A DNA stretch of 64,000 bases. Source: Streptomyces lucensis JCM 4490 (lineage in GTDB: Bacteria > Actinomycetota > Actinomycetes > Streptomycetales > Streptomycetaceae). Made by a program: the position numbers and the translations under genes. Each line of letters opens with the position of its first letter. Positions within the stretch are counted from its first letter, which is position 1. The stretch lies in assembly GCF_014650035.1 (NCBI RefSeq), contig NZ_BMUE01000010.1, positions 1-64,000 on the forward strand, read 5' to 3'. This document shows positions 9,429-18,454 of this stretch, one piece after another. A model generated the notes under the pieces. That model worked only from the letters and a program-made list of their open reading frames with translations, was not told the origin of the DNA and did not search any database.

Positions 9429-10705
9429 ACGAGGCACCAGAAGGCAGCAGGGACAACTCCCCGGCGAGGGAATCGGAGAAGCCGTCTTCGCCAGCCGACC
9501 GGCCGCGGCTCACAAAGTCATTCTGGCTGGTGTGGTGGGCGTCCACCATCTCCACGCTCGGGGACGGGATCCGCTATGTCGCCTTCCCGCTCGTTGCGGC
9601 GACGTTGACCAAGGACCCGCAGGCCGTTTCCCTCGTCTTCGCCGCGGGCTACCTCCCATGGCCCCTCTTCGGACTCGTCGGCGGCGCCGTCGCGGACCGA
9701 GTCGACAGACGGCGCCTGATGTGGACGGTCGACTCGGCACGAGGCGTGTTCGTCGCCGGATTTGCAGTACTGGTCCAGTTCGCCGACCCCCATGTCGCGG
9801 CTCTGGCGGCGCTCTCCTTCGCGCTTGGAGTCGCGGAGACGTTCTTCGACAACGCCGCGTCCGCCTTGGTGCCCATGGTGGCGGAAAAGGCCGTGCTGGA
9901 GCGTGCCAACGCATGGCTCTTCTCCGCCCAGACGGTGATGTCGACCCTGGTGGGCGCCCCTCTGGGCGCCGCCCTCTTCGCATGGTCACCGGCATCGCCG
10001 TTCACGGCGGACGCCTTGACGTTCGTCACCGCCGCACTCTTGGTGTTCGCGCTGCACGGCAAATTCACGGTACGCACCGAGCCCCCGAGGACGACCATCC
10101 GGCGGGACATCGCCACCGGGCTGCGCTGGCTGGCCCGCCACCGCCTCCTGCGCACCATGTGCACCTTGGTCATGGTCAGCAACGCAGCCCTCGCCGCAGC
10201 CGAGGCCGTACTGGTCCTCTACACCCTGAAGGTACTGCGCATGAACGGCTTCGGGTACGGGCTACTCCTTGCCGTCCTGGCCGTGTTCGGCGTACTGGGC
10301 TCCGCCTTGGCGGAGCAGTTACGCAGGACGACCAGCCTCAGGACGGTCCTCGCCGGATCAACACTCGTCCAGGCATGCGCGTACACGTCCGCCGGCATCA
10401 CCTCCAACCTGCCGGCCGCAGTGTGCGCCTTCGCGCTGGTCGGCTTCGGCGGCGGCGTGTGGAACGTCGCCGCCGTGTCGCTGCGACAGGCCAGTGTGCC
10501 GCCGGAACTTCTGGGACGGGTCACGAGCAGCTACCGGACGGTGGGGCTCCTCGCCATGCCGGTCGGCGCGGGACTCGGTGGGACGTTGGCGACCCACTAC
10601 GGCCTCCACGCGCCGTATCTGGTGGGCGGGACAATCCTCATGGTCACCACGTTGCTGTGTCTCCCCGGGTTGCGGGCCGAGGAGTCGGCCGCTTCCGCCG
10701 GCTGA
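9425..10705 (+). CDS. MFS exporter, EntS-like
   Basis: This 426-aa membrane protein has about 12 hydrophobic segments. It begins after a polar N-terminus of ~30 residues with FWLVWWASTISTLGDGIRY, a start typical of EntS/MFS-type exporters. A charged loop DRVDRRRLMW between helices 2 and 3 fits the conserved MFS loop. The ATG overlaps the stop of the thioesterase subunit (ATGA), so it is coupled to the NRPS operon and most likely exports the finished peptide or gives self-resistance (inference). Residue 299 is a TTA codon (10319-10321), the second in two adjacent genes. A strong hairpin lies ~60 bp after the stop and ends the operon. Confidence 0.9.
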   Translation: MNEAPEGSRDNSPARESEKPSSPADRPRLTKSFWLVWWASTISTLGDGIRYVAFPLVAATLTKDPQAVSLVFAAGYLPWPLFGLVGGAVADRVDRRRLMWTVDSARGVFVAGFAVLVQFADPHVAALAALSFALGVAETFFDNAASALVPMVAEKAVLERANAWLFSAQTVMSTLVGAPLGAALFAWSPASPFTADALTFVTAALLVFALHGKFTVRTEPPRTTIRRDIATGLRWLARHRLLRTMCTLVMVSNAALAAAEAVLVLYTLKVLRMNGFGYGLLLAVLAVFGVLGSALAEQLRRTTSLRTVLAGSTLVQACAYTSAGITSNLPAAVCAFALVGFGGGVWNVAAVSLRQASVPPELLGRVTSSYRTVGLLAMPVGAGLGGTLATHYGLHAPYLVGGTILMVTTLLCLPGLRAEESAASAG

Positions 10706-10768
10706 CCGTTCTCGGACATCCGGAACGCGCACAGACGCACGAGCGCGCCGGCTCCTGGCCGTCCGCCA

Positions 10769-10792
10769 GCCCGACCGCCCGCACGGTCGGGC
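10769..10792. terminator. bidirectional hairpin terminator between convergent genes
   Basis: A perfect 9-bp stem (GCCCGACCG / CGGTCGGGC) encloses a 6-nt loop. It lies between the convergent ends of the MFS gene (10705) and the M20 hydrolase gene (10818) and can serve both strands. There is no U-tract, as is common in Streptomyces. Confidence 0.7.
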
Positions 10793-10811
10793 CGGCCGGC
10801 CGGCCGGCCGG
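10790..10811. repeat. GGCC tandem microsatellite, 5.5 units
   Basis: The tetranucleotide GGCC is repeated five and a half times directly after the hairpin stem at 10769-10792 and just before the stop of the convergent M20 gene. It is self-complementary and may extend the terminator structure. Confidence 0.8.
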
Positions 10812-10817
10812 AGCAGG

Positions 10818-12116
10818 TTATGCGGCACTGCCCCGGGTGAGGGCGAGCACGGAGTTCAGCAGCACGTCGGCCCCGTTGACCAGGTCCTCGGGTGCCGTGT
10901 ACTCCTGCGGAACGTGGCTCAGTCCGTTCTGGCTGGGCACGAAGATCATGCCGAACGGTGCCGCACTCGCCATCACTTGCGCGTCGTGCCCGGCTCCGCT
11001 GGGCGTGGTGGTGTGCGTGAGCCCCAGCCGAGAGGCCGCCGTCGCGACGATGTCACGAATGCGCGGATCAGCGCACTCGGGGTCGATGCGCAGGGAGGGA
11101 TTCGCGGTGACCTCGCAGCCCGTCTGCTTCCCTATCAGGGCGACCTCGTCCAAGAATTCCCGCTCCGCCGTGACGAGTCGCGACCGACTTCCGTCCCTCA
11201 GCTCAGCGGTCAACGACACGGCGCCGGGGATGACGTTCGTCGAACCTGGCTGCAAGGACAACCGACCGACGGTCGCGACTCTGCACAGTTGCCGCTCCGC
11301 GGCGAGGCGTTCTGTTGCCTGAACGATGTGACCGGCGGCGACGAGGGCATCCCGGCGTCCTGGCATCGGAGTGGTACCGGCATGGCCGGCCTGGCCGGTG
11401 ATGTCGACGTCGATGACGGTACGACCCACGATCGAGTCGACCACCCCGATGGGAAAGCCGGTCCGCTCCAGCACGGGCCCCTGCTCGATGTGCAGCTCCA
11501 GGTAGGCCGCGATCGATCCCTGCGGCCAGGCTGCGGTCTCCAGGGCGTCCAGATCTCCCCCTGCCAGCCGCAGAGGCTCACGCAGCGACAGGCCGTTCAA
11601 GTCCCTTGGGTCCCGCGGCAAGTCGTCGATCCTGCCGGTCAGCGACAGTGACCCCCAGAAGGGCTGCTGGAACAACGCGCCCTCCTCGTTGCTGAACGCG
11701 ACCGCCACGGGCGTCAGAGCGGTCTCGACGCCGGCCTCGTCGAGCCTCTCCAGCACCTCCAGCGCGCCGACCACGCCGTACGCCCCGTCCAGCCGACCGC
11801 CGTCCTGTACGGTGTCCAAGTGCGAGCCGAAGAGCACGCTGCGGCCGGTGGACGGCCCGTGAGCCCGCCGCATCAGTACATTGCCTGCGGGATCGACATT
11901 CACGACGAGTCCTGACCGGCGTGCCTCGTCAGCCAGGTAACGCTGCGCATCCCTGTCGGTAGCGCTGAAGCCGAGCCGGGTGACACCGCCTTCCGGGGTC
12001 GCGCCTATCCGCGCCAACTCGTCGATCCTGCGGAGCACACGTTCTGCGTTAACGCGAAGAGAAGAATCGGAATTACCCATTCCGATGTTTTCGGCTCCCT
12101 GATGCCGACTGCGCAT
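10818..12116 (-). CDS. M20-family amidohydrolase (N-carbamoyl-L-amino acid hydrolase / allantoate amidohydrolase type)
   Basis: This 432-aa protein has the binuclear-metal M20 signatures: GSHLDTVQDGGRLDGAYGV with the metal His and bridging Asp, FSNEEGALF with the catalytic and metal Glu residues, LELHIEQGPVLE, a small dimerisation domain, and the C-terminal metal His in SGAGHDAQ. The family hydrolyses N-carbamoyl amino acids, allantoate or related amides in the cytosol. The gene converges on the NRPS operon and lies between it and the LmbU/FAAL pair, so it may trim a precursor or deacylate a product of the cluster, but an unrelated catabolic role is equally possible. The ATG at 12116 has GGAAGG 9 nt upstream; an in-frame ATG at 12080 is an alternative. 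Confidence 0.88.
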   Translation of the reverse strand: MRSRHQGAENIGMGNSDSSLRVNAERVLRRIDELARIGATPEGGVTRLGFSATDRDAQRYLADEARRSGLVVNVDPAGNVLMRRAHGPSTGRSVLFGSHLDTVQDGGRLDGAYGVVGALEVLERLDEAGVETALTPVAVAFSNEEGALFQQPFWGSLSLTGRIDDLPRDPRDLNGLSLREPLRLAGGDLDALETAAWPQGSIAAYLELHIEQGPVLERTGFPIGVVDSIVGRTVIDVDITGQAGHAGTTPMPGRRDALVAAGHIVQATERLAAERQLCRVATVGRLSLQPGSTNVIPGAVSLTAELRDGSRSRLVTAEREFLDEVALIGKQTGCEVTANPSLRIDPECADPRIRDIVATAASRLGLTHTTTPSGAGHDAQVMASAAPFGMIFVPSQNGLSHVPQEYTAPEDLVNGADVLLNSVLALTRGSAA

Positions 12117-12312
12117 GCCTCGCTACCTTCCGTAGGAGTCACCAAGTTTCCTTCGGCGCATTTCTCCGACCCATCGCCGACTCTTGTCTCGCCGGCGAGA
12201 CGGCAGGCACCGCGACACCCAGAGATCCGCCCTTTCGACTGACAGATTGCCACTGCTCCAATATTAGTCCATCCACACCGGAGACCGAATCCGCGAATAC
12301 CGATTTCCAGCC

Positions 12313-12963
12313 TTACTCTTTCAATGCATCCTGGACGGCATTATCAAGGACATGTGCCATCCAATCCTCCAGGGACCGATTGCTCTGGTCGGCCGTGTCC
12401 TGCCACCTCCTCACCCGGACCTCGTCCATCCGCAGGTGCACCTGGACTTCGCGGACATCGACCTCCTCCACCTCGGAGGACTCACTCGCCTTGATCTGCC
12501 TCCTCAGCTCGTTGCGAGACCATTTGAAACGAACAGCGAAATCAAGCCAGTGATCCTGGTCTTCCCATGGAAGAGCAGCCACCTCCACATGATGCTGGAA
12601 GGTAAGTTCTTCACGGCGGCGCGAGGGCTTGAATTTTCGCGCTATCCAAGCATAATTACGGAGCGTCTGATAATCGAGCGAGGTTTGCTTCATGGCCTGC
12701 CGGTAGCGGTTCGCATACTGCTCCTGGCCGAACACGAGCCAGTCCCCGATCCACCAGGCGGACGAGTCCGAGACAGTCAGGATCCTACCGCCGAGCTCGC
12801 ACCACGAGTCGAGTGACAGATCCTCAGGGAGCCGAAGGCCGGTTCGGCCGGCCAGTGCGTCCAGCTCAAATCGTGAAATACACCCAAGTTGCCCTGCTCC
12901 CGACTCCGCAGAACCCTTGCGAGTTCCCGCCCTATGTGCACCAGACTTTCCAGACACCGCCAT
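12313..12963 (-). CDS. LmbU/NovE-family pathway-specific transcriptional regulator
   Basis: The core of this 216-aa protein (SDSSAWWIGDWLVFGQEQY, then SLDYQTLRNYAWIARKF) matches the LmbU/NovE/HmrB family of positive regulators of antibiotic clusters in Streptomyces. These are DNA-binding proteins with a helix-turn-helix-like segment in the NYAW region. The C-terminal third is charged and probably helical. The start is placed at the ATG at 12963 because AAGGAG lies 5 nt upstream; a longer frame to 13005 lacks a ribosome site. It is divergent from the FAAL gene with only 67 bp between starts, so it probably controls that promoter and its own (inference). Codon use is less GC-biased than in neighbouring genes. 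Confidence 0.88.
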   Translation of the reverse strand: MAVSGKSGAHRAGTRKGSAESGAGQLGCISRFELDALAGRTGLRLPEDLSLDSWCELGGRILTVSDSSAWWIGDWLVFGQEQYANRYRQAMKQTSLDYQTLRNYAWIARKFKPSRRREELTFQHHVEVAALPWEDQDHWLDFAVRFKWSRNELRRQIKASESSEVEEVDVREVQVHLRMDEVRVRRWQDTADQSNRSLEDWMAHVLDNAVQDALKE

Positions 12964-13030
12964 TGCAGCTCCTTGTAAGGTTTCCGAAACCCGAGGGCGA
13001 CCCAACTGTGTGCTTCAGGAGGTTCAGACA
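12964..13030. promoter_or_regulatory. 67-bp divergent control region between LmbU-type regulator and FAAL
   Basis: This short gap contains ribosome-binding sites for both genes (AAGGAG on the minus strand, AGGAGG on the plus strand). Two promoters with full leaders hardly fit, so they must overlap each other or reach into the flanking coding sequence. I could not assign -10/-35 boxes with confidence. Confidence 0.5.
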
Positions 13031-14785
13031 ATGAATGAAGCGTCGACCCGCTTCTCTGACGACGTCACGTGGGCAGACGTTCTCCGACTGCATGCTGCTC
13101 TGCACGCCGACGAGGTCGCGTACACCATGCTCGCCGGTCAGAATTCGGCAAAGGACGTGACGTACGGCGTTCTCGAGGAGCGTGTTCGCGCTCTGTCGTC
13201 CCAGCTACAGCGCATGACCGGACCCGGCGATCGGGCGCTCCTGTTCCTTCCGCCCGGCCTGGAATTCGTCACTGCCCTCCTGGCCTGCTTCCACGCCGGA
13301 GTAGCGGCCGTCCCCGTGCCGTACGCGGACTCGCCGTTCGGCGTCGACGGTCAGCTCACCCGGCTCAAGGCGATCACCGATGATGCCGAGCCTTCCGTCC
13401 TGCTGACGACGTCCACATACGCCGGAGCGGTCCGAGCAAATGACAACGGGCCGGATTTGTCCATTCCGCGCATTGACGTCACGGCCCCCCGCCCAGGAAT
13501 CCCGGCCGACTCGCCTGCTCGCCGAGTCAGCCCGGAGGACATCGCCCTGCTTCAGTACACGTCCGGTTCGACCAGTTCGCCGAAGGGGGTGATGCTGACG
13601 CACGGCAACATGACCGCGAACCTCACGAGCCTGACTTCGAGCCTGGGCAGGGACCAGTGGACTTCCGAGGCCGACAGCCGACTCGTCGCCGTCACGTGGC
13701 TCCCCCCCTTCCATGACATGGGCATCGCCGGACTCCTCCTCCCTCTCCTGCTCGGCGGTCACTGCGTCGTCATGGCCCCGTTGACGTTTCTCATGCGCCC
13801 GATGCGCTGGCTGGAGGCCGTTTCCACTTATGGCGCCCAGCTCACCGGAGCGCCCAATTTCGCCTTCGAACTGTGCGTGGATCGCATGTCCCCGGAGCAA
13901 CGAAAGACTATTGACCTGAGCCGGCTGCAAGTCGTCGTCATCGGAGCCGAGCCGGTTCGGGCGCGCACCCTGAACAGGTTCGCCGATGCCTTCCAGGTGA
14001 GCGGGTTCCACCCGTCGGCCTTCATGCCGTCCTACGGGCTGGCCGAGGCCAATGTCTACGTCAGCGGAAAACGCGAAAGGGACGGATACAGAAGCCTTAG
14101 CATCGACGCAGGCCGCCTGGAGAACGAAGGGCTTGTCACCCCTGCGACGGAGGGAGCACCAGAGCGCGTTCTGGTGTCCAACGGTCCACCGCCCGGTGAC
14201 ATCGACGTACGAATTGTCGACCGTGACACTGGTGCCGTCCGCCCGGACGGCCGGACGGGCGAGATCTGGATATCGGGCCCCAATGTCGGGCTCGGCTACT
14301 GGCGAGATGCGGAGCGTACCGAACGTACATTCCGGTCGCGTATCGCCGGCGGTGAGGGCGCCGACTGGCTGCGCTCGGGCGACATCGGTTTTCTGCAGGA
14401 CGGTGAACTGTATGTGACCGGGCGGGCGGACGACCTGGTCTTCGTGGACGGACGCAATATTCATCCTCAGGACGTCGAACTCACCGTGACCGACAGCCAT
14501 GACGCACTGCGAGAAGACATGGCAGCCGTCTTCACCGTGACAGGAGGCGACGAGGCGACGGTGGTGGCGGTGGCGGAAACGACATGGCGCGCCCTGGAAG
14601 ACGGAGATGCAGTCAAGGAAGCAGTCGTGCGCGCAATACGGGTCAAAGTCAGCGAAGCCCACGCGATCGGTCTTTCGGATGTCGTCTTGCTCCGACGTGG
14701 AACCCTTCCTCGGACTACGAGCGGCAAGGTCCAGCGACGTCAAGCGCGACGCCTGTATCTGAGCAACGGACTCAAAGCCTGGTAA
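13031..14785 (+). CDS. fatty acyl-AMP ligase (FAAL), lipid starter activation
   Basis: This 584-aa ANL-superfamily enzyme has LLQYTSGSTSSPKGVMLTHGN near residue 176, then VTWLPPFHDMGI and the FLMRPMRWLEAV segment typical of FAALs. PSYGLAEA, GRADDLVFVDGRNIHPQDVE and a C-terminal T-T-S-G-K-V-Q-R-R near 560 follow. FAALs make acyl-adenylates and pass the acyl chain to a carrier protein instead of CoA, so the enzyme probably loads a fatty or aryl-lipid starter onto the NRPS in this cluster. No free ACP is visible in the window. The ATG has a near-perfect AGGAGG upstream. The gene is divergent from the LmbU-type regulator. Confidence 0.92.
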   Translation: MNEASTRFSDDVTWADVLRLHAALHADEVAYTMLAGQNSAKDVTYGVLEERVRALSSQLQRMTGPGDRALLFLPPGLEFVTALLACFHAGVAAVPVPYADSPFGVDGQLTRLKAITDDAEPSVLLTTSTYAGAVRANDNGPDLSIPRIDVTAPRPGIPADSPARRVSPEDIALLQYTSGSTSSPKGVMLTHGNMTANLTSLTSSLGRDQWTSEADSRLVAVTWLPPFHDMGIAGLLLPLLLGGHCVVMAPLTFLMRPMRWLEAVSTYGAQLTGAPNFAFELCVDRMSPEQRKTIDLSRLQVVVIGAEPVRARTLNRFADAFQVSGFHPSAFMPSYGLAEANVYVSGKRERDGYRSLSIDAGRLENEGLVTPATEGAPERVLVSNGPPPGDIDVRIVDRDTGAVRPDGRTGEIWISGPNVGLGYWRDAERTERTFRSRIAGGEGADWLRSGDIGFLQDGELYVTGRADDLVFVDGRNIHPQDVELTVTDSHDALREDMAAVFTVTGGDEATVVAVAETTWRALEDGDAVKEAVVRAIRVKVSEAHAIGLSDVVLLRRGTLPRTTSGKVQRRQARRLYLSNGLKAW

Positions 14786-15323
14786 AGATATGCTGTATCT
14801 ATTCATCCTGTTTCATGGCTGACGAGGGTGGGGGGTTCCAGCACGAGCCGGATCTGCTGGGGCGCCCTTCACCGTAAACACCGGCGGGGGCGTCAGGCCG
14901 ATACAGGGGCGCATACTCGGGTTCTGCCTCAGCCTCTGCGTGCGCAGTCATCCTGCTTAGTGCGTCAACGGCGTGTCAACCATCATCATGTTCACACACA
15001 GGGTGCGTCGTGCGTCTCGGGCCCACTTGTGTAAGCGAAATCAGAGGGTGACTGAAGCATGGTCTTCCCAGGTCAGCAACTCATTTGACCCCTAGGCCAG
15101 CCGAACGGCGAGCCTCCGTCCTCTAGACAGCAGTCGAAGGCGATCAAATGTCACCAGAGGAGGCCGGAATCCCTGCTTCATGACAGCAAACGCAAGGTAC
15201 TGTGACTTCATTGATCGATCATCATGCAGCGGTGGCGCTCCAGAAGCACAGCTTGTGCGTATGTATTCTTCGCGGCTCAACCGAGAGTTCCGTGCTCTTT
15301 AGGGAAGGCTGTGGCATCGTCGG
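14786..15323. other. non-coding stretch after FAAL
   Basis: I see no convincing gene. A 62-codon minus-strand frame around 15092-15280 has no ribosome site or recognised motif. Base composition is lower in GC than in the neighbours, which fits a boundary between the NRPS cluster and transposon debris. Confidence 0.5.
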
Positions 15324-16480
15324 TCACCTTCGGGTCACGTCCGCTGGAGTGGTGTATTGACGGCCACGCGGTGATCTCTTTGGTTCGGTCGGGAGGACGG
15401 TGTCGTCGGTTTCTGACTCGATCGGGTGGAGTCGGGCCTTGGCGAGTAGGTCGAGTCCCATGTAGCGGCGGCCCTCGGTCCACTCGTCGTTCTGTTCGGC
15501 CAGCACCGCGCCGACGAGCCGGATGAGGGCGGTGCGGTCGGGGAAGATCCCGACCACGTCCGTGCGGCGGCGGCCTTGTTCAGCCGCTCCTGCTGGTTGT
15601 TCGACCAGATCTGCCGCCAGATCTCGCGCGGGAACGTGGTGAAAGCCAGCAGGTCGTGCTGGGCGGCGTCCAAGTAAGCTGCTTCTTTGGGGAATTTGGC
15701 ATCCAGCGCGTCCAGCACATGTCGCATCTGGGCCTGGACGGCGTCGGCATCGGGCTGTTGAAGACCGTCCGCAGCAGCGTGGCCACCCACGGCTGGGCAG
15801 ACTTCGGCACCTGACTCAGCAAATTCCGGGCGTAATGCGTGCGGCATCGCTGCTAGGAAGCGCCGGGCAGGACCGCGCCGATCGCGTTCACCAGGCCGGT
15901 GTGGGCGTCGGAGATGACCAGCTGGACGCCGGACAGGCCGCGGGCGGTCAGGGAGCGCAGGAAGGCGAGCCAGCCGGCGCCGTCCTCGGCGGTGGCGACG
16001 TCGATGCCGAGGATCTCGCGGTGCCCGTCGGCGTTGACGCCGACCGCGATCAGCGCGTGGACGTTGATGATGCGGCCGCCCTCGCGGACCTTCTGGGTCA
16101 GCGCATCCACCCAGACAAACGCATACGGGCCGGTGTCGAGGGGCCGGTTGCGGAACGCGGTGACCTGCTCGGCTAGGTGCTTGGCCATCGCGCTGACCTG
16201 GGACTTCGACAGTTGGGTCACGCCGAGGGACTCGGCGAGCTTCTCGACTCTGCGGGTGGAGACGCCGAGCAGGTAGGCGGTGGCGACCACCGAGATGAGG
16301 GCCTGCTCGGCCCGCCGGCGTCACTCCAGCAGCCAGTGCGGGAAGTAGCTGCCCTGCCTCAGCTTGGGGACGGCGAGTTCGACGGTGCCGGCCCTCGTGT
16401 CCCACTCGCGTGGGCGGTAGCCGTTGCGGTGGTTGACGCGTTCCTCAACGGTGCGGCGTTCGCCGTCTCACGGACGCAGC
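15324..16480 (-). pseudogene. IS256-family (mutator) transposase, inactivated
   Basis: Reading three frames on the minus strand rebuilds most of an IS256-type DDE transposase: RVNHRNGYRPREWDTRAGTV, LRQGSYFPHWLLE, then VATAYLLGVSTRRVEKLAESLG, GPYAFVWVDALTQKVREGG, SDAHTGLVNAIGAVLPGAS, AFTTFPREIWRQIWSNNQQERLN and finally VVGIFPDRTALIRLVGAVLAEQNDEW. An in-frame TGA interrupts the protein after HWLLE (near 16321), and at least two frameshifts (near 15840 and 15560) separate the later blocks. The N-terminus is missing beyond about 16480. No clear terminal inverted repeats were found. It lies just beyond the FAAL gene, at the apparent edge of the NRPS cluster. Confidence 0.85.
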
Positions 16481-16772
16481 GCTCCCGCCAGGGACGGACC
16501 TCGGTGGGGCCTCGCCGTATCACCCGTGTATCACACGGCCATCCCCGACTGGGCGGCCCCTACCGGACCAGGAGGCCCTGACCTGCATATTCATGCCCGC
16601 ACTGGACTGGCGTAGACGCCCCTAGACGGTCTCTACAACCTGTGCCATGTGGTACCCAGTGAGGGACCCAGGATCAGGACCGGGGCGTCTTCTGGCCCGT
16701 CAAAGCGGTATTGCAGGGTGTTCGGTGGTGTCTCACTCACGCCCCAGACCCTCTCACGTCTCACGACTGCCC

Positions 16773-17033
16773 CTACGACGTGGGTTGCGGCTGCACAGGT
16801 CTGACCAGGTGGAAGACCTCCCGGGCCGCGTAGCGCTTGAGAGGTTCCGACTTGCCGCGACGACGGCGGTCGGCCCGGTCGAACCGGTTCACATCGGTAA
16901 CGGCCACGCCCTGGGCCAGCAGGTAGTCGTGATGACGCCTTTCCGGCAGGCCCCTATCGAGACACGCCCAGTCGGCCCGAGACCAGCGACGCACCGCCCC
17001 CGGCCGCTGGTCGACACAGTGTGAGCAGGACAC
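16773..17033 (-). pseudogene. IS110-family transposase fragment
   Basis: A minus-strand fragment contains HDYLLAQGVAVTDVNRFDRA followed by RRRRGKSEPLKRYAAREVF. This resembles the VVEVNRPDRxxRRxxGKSDPLDAxxAAR stretch of IS110-family transposases, with the DxxDA-type motif degraded to LKRYAA. Only this N-terminal piece survives and no element ends are visible. The rest of 16,481-17,227 shows no gene. Confidence 0.5.
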
Positions 17034-17227
17034 TCCGGTCAGGCATCTCAGGAGTCAGACCCCGCCGCAGGACAGCACCCACCTACCGTTCTCCGTCTGT
17101 CCCGCTTGCAGCCACGTCAGCTCGATCGCGTCGCTCACCCGAACCGTCCCGGCTGCAAGGACGTCCTGGTGGACACCGAGCACGATGCCGGGATCCGCCG
17201 GGAGTTCGTGGACGGTCGAAGTACGCG

Positions 17228-18367
17228 TCAACTGGCCCGAAGACCGACCGCCAGCGTCAGTTCAAGGACCCGGTGTGGCGATGCGAGATCCGGAAACAGC
17301 TCCCGCAGCTGCGACATCCGGTACCGGACTGTCTGGGGATGGACGAACAACGCCGCCGCCACCTCGTCCCGCCGGCCCTGGTGCAGCAGCCACGCCCGCA
17401 ACGTCTCCTCCAGCCGCCGTGCGGTCGCAACAGGCAAGGTGCGCAACGGTGCGAGGGCTCGGACACGCAGGTCTGCGAACGCGTCCGCGTCGGCGCTCAG
17501 CACCAGCTCGGGCAGGTGGTCCTCGGTGTCGCGGATATCAGAGGAGAGGGAGCGCGCGCGTACGGCTCGTGCGTACGAGGCGGACGCACGAGTCCATGGC
17601 CGGGCCGGGCCGGCCACGGCGGTGCGGTCGGTCAGCTGCCGCAAGAGATGTGATCGGTCGGAATCGGGGACGAGCAGCACACCGGTGGCATCCGGCAGAT
17701 CGTCGAGGACGAGGGTGCTCGGGTCGAGCGCGCGGTAGGCAGGCCGGGCCTGGGCGGCGGGCAGCAGGACCGCCGTCAGCGTAACCGGAGGCTGCCATCC
17801 GGCCCGTTGAGCAGAGGCCAGCAGCACGTCCGGGCTCGCGCCGGCGAGGAGGTCGCGGGCCAGGTGTTCCAGGTGGCGCTCATGGGCCCTGCCCCGGGCG
17901 GCCAGTTCGTCGGCGTGGCCCGCGGCGCTCGCGGCTGAGAGCTCGTCGATGTAGGCGAAGGTCAGTTCGGCGAACTTGGCGACCTCGGCGGCGGGCAGAC
18001 CTGCGGACACGGCGCCCGCTGCCAGGCATCGCCAGGCCACGCGGGCGCCGACGCGGTAGGCGCTGAGCAGGGCGTCCATCGAACGGCCGTCGCGCACCTC
18101 GCCGCGGCCCAGCTCGTAGGCCGCGTCACCGCCGCCGCCACCCGTGGCGTTCCCGCTCGCGAGGTCCAGGTAGTGCCCCAGGGCGGTGCGAACGGCTCGG
18201 CGGATGGTGCCGCCCATGCTGCCCGAAAGGGCGTTGGCGTAGGGAGGGACCTCGTCGATGATCGCCTGGACGACCTCGTCGGCGGTGGTCTTCAGCGCGG
18301 CCCGAAGTGCGGTGACCGTCGTCTCATCCAGGGCCAGTTCGCTGGCCCTCTGGGTTACACGACTCAC
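17228..18367 (-). CDS. PucR-family transcriptional regulator
   Basis: This ~379-aa protein has a helical N-terminal half (AYRVGARVAWRCLA, AYIDELSAASAAGHADEL), a central GGDEF-like region and a C-terminal PucR helix-turn-helix (TLRAWLLHQGRRDEVAAALF, then HPQTVRYRMSQLRELF). It is divergent from a ferredoxin reductase/fatty acid desaturase pair with an 87-bp gap, an arrangement known for regulators of such desaturase systems, so it probably controls that pair in response to a lipid signal (inference). The frame is open to 18394, but the GTG at 18367 is preferred because an AGGGA ribosome site lies about 10 nt upstream. Confidence 0.88.
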   Translation of the reverse strand: MSRVTQRASELALDETTVTALRAALKTTADEVVQAIIDEVPPYANALSGSMGGTIRRAVRTALGHYLDLASGNATGGGGGDAAYELGRGEVRDGRSMDALLSAYRVGARVAWRCLAAGAVSAGLPAAEVAKFAELTFAYIDELSAASAAGHADELAARGRAHERHLEHLARDLLAGASPDVLLASAQRAGWQPPVTLTAVLLPAAQARPAYRALDPSTLVLDDLPDATGVLLVPDSDRSHLLRQLTDRTAVAGPARPWTRASASYARAVRARSLSSDIRDTEDHLPELVLSADADAFADLRVRALAPLRTLPVATARRLEETLRAWLLHQGRRDEVAAALFVHPQTVRYRMSQLRELFPDLASPHRVLELTLAVGLRAS

Positions 18368-18454
18368 GTTTTTATTCCCTGCGAACAATTCCACCCACCA
18401 GATTCACGTCCTACGGTCAGGACTTTACGCCCTGAGACGCAGCAAGCTGGAGGC

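Noticed and set aside
10790..10811. GGCC tandem repeat considered as a CRISPR or attachment site
   Set aside because: It is a simple tetranucleotide run next to a terminator, with no spacers and no paired copy elsewhere.
15092..15280. 62-codon minus-strand frame after the FAAL gene
   Set aside because: No ribosome-binding site, no motif and low-GC debris context; not supportable as a gene.
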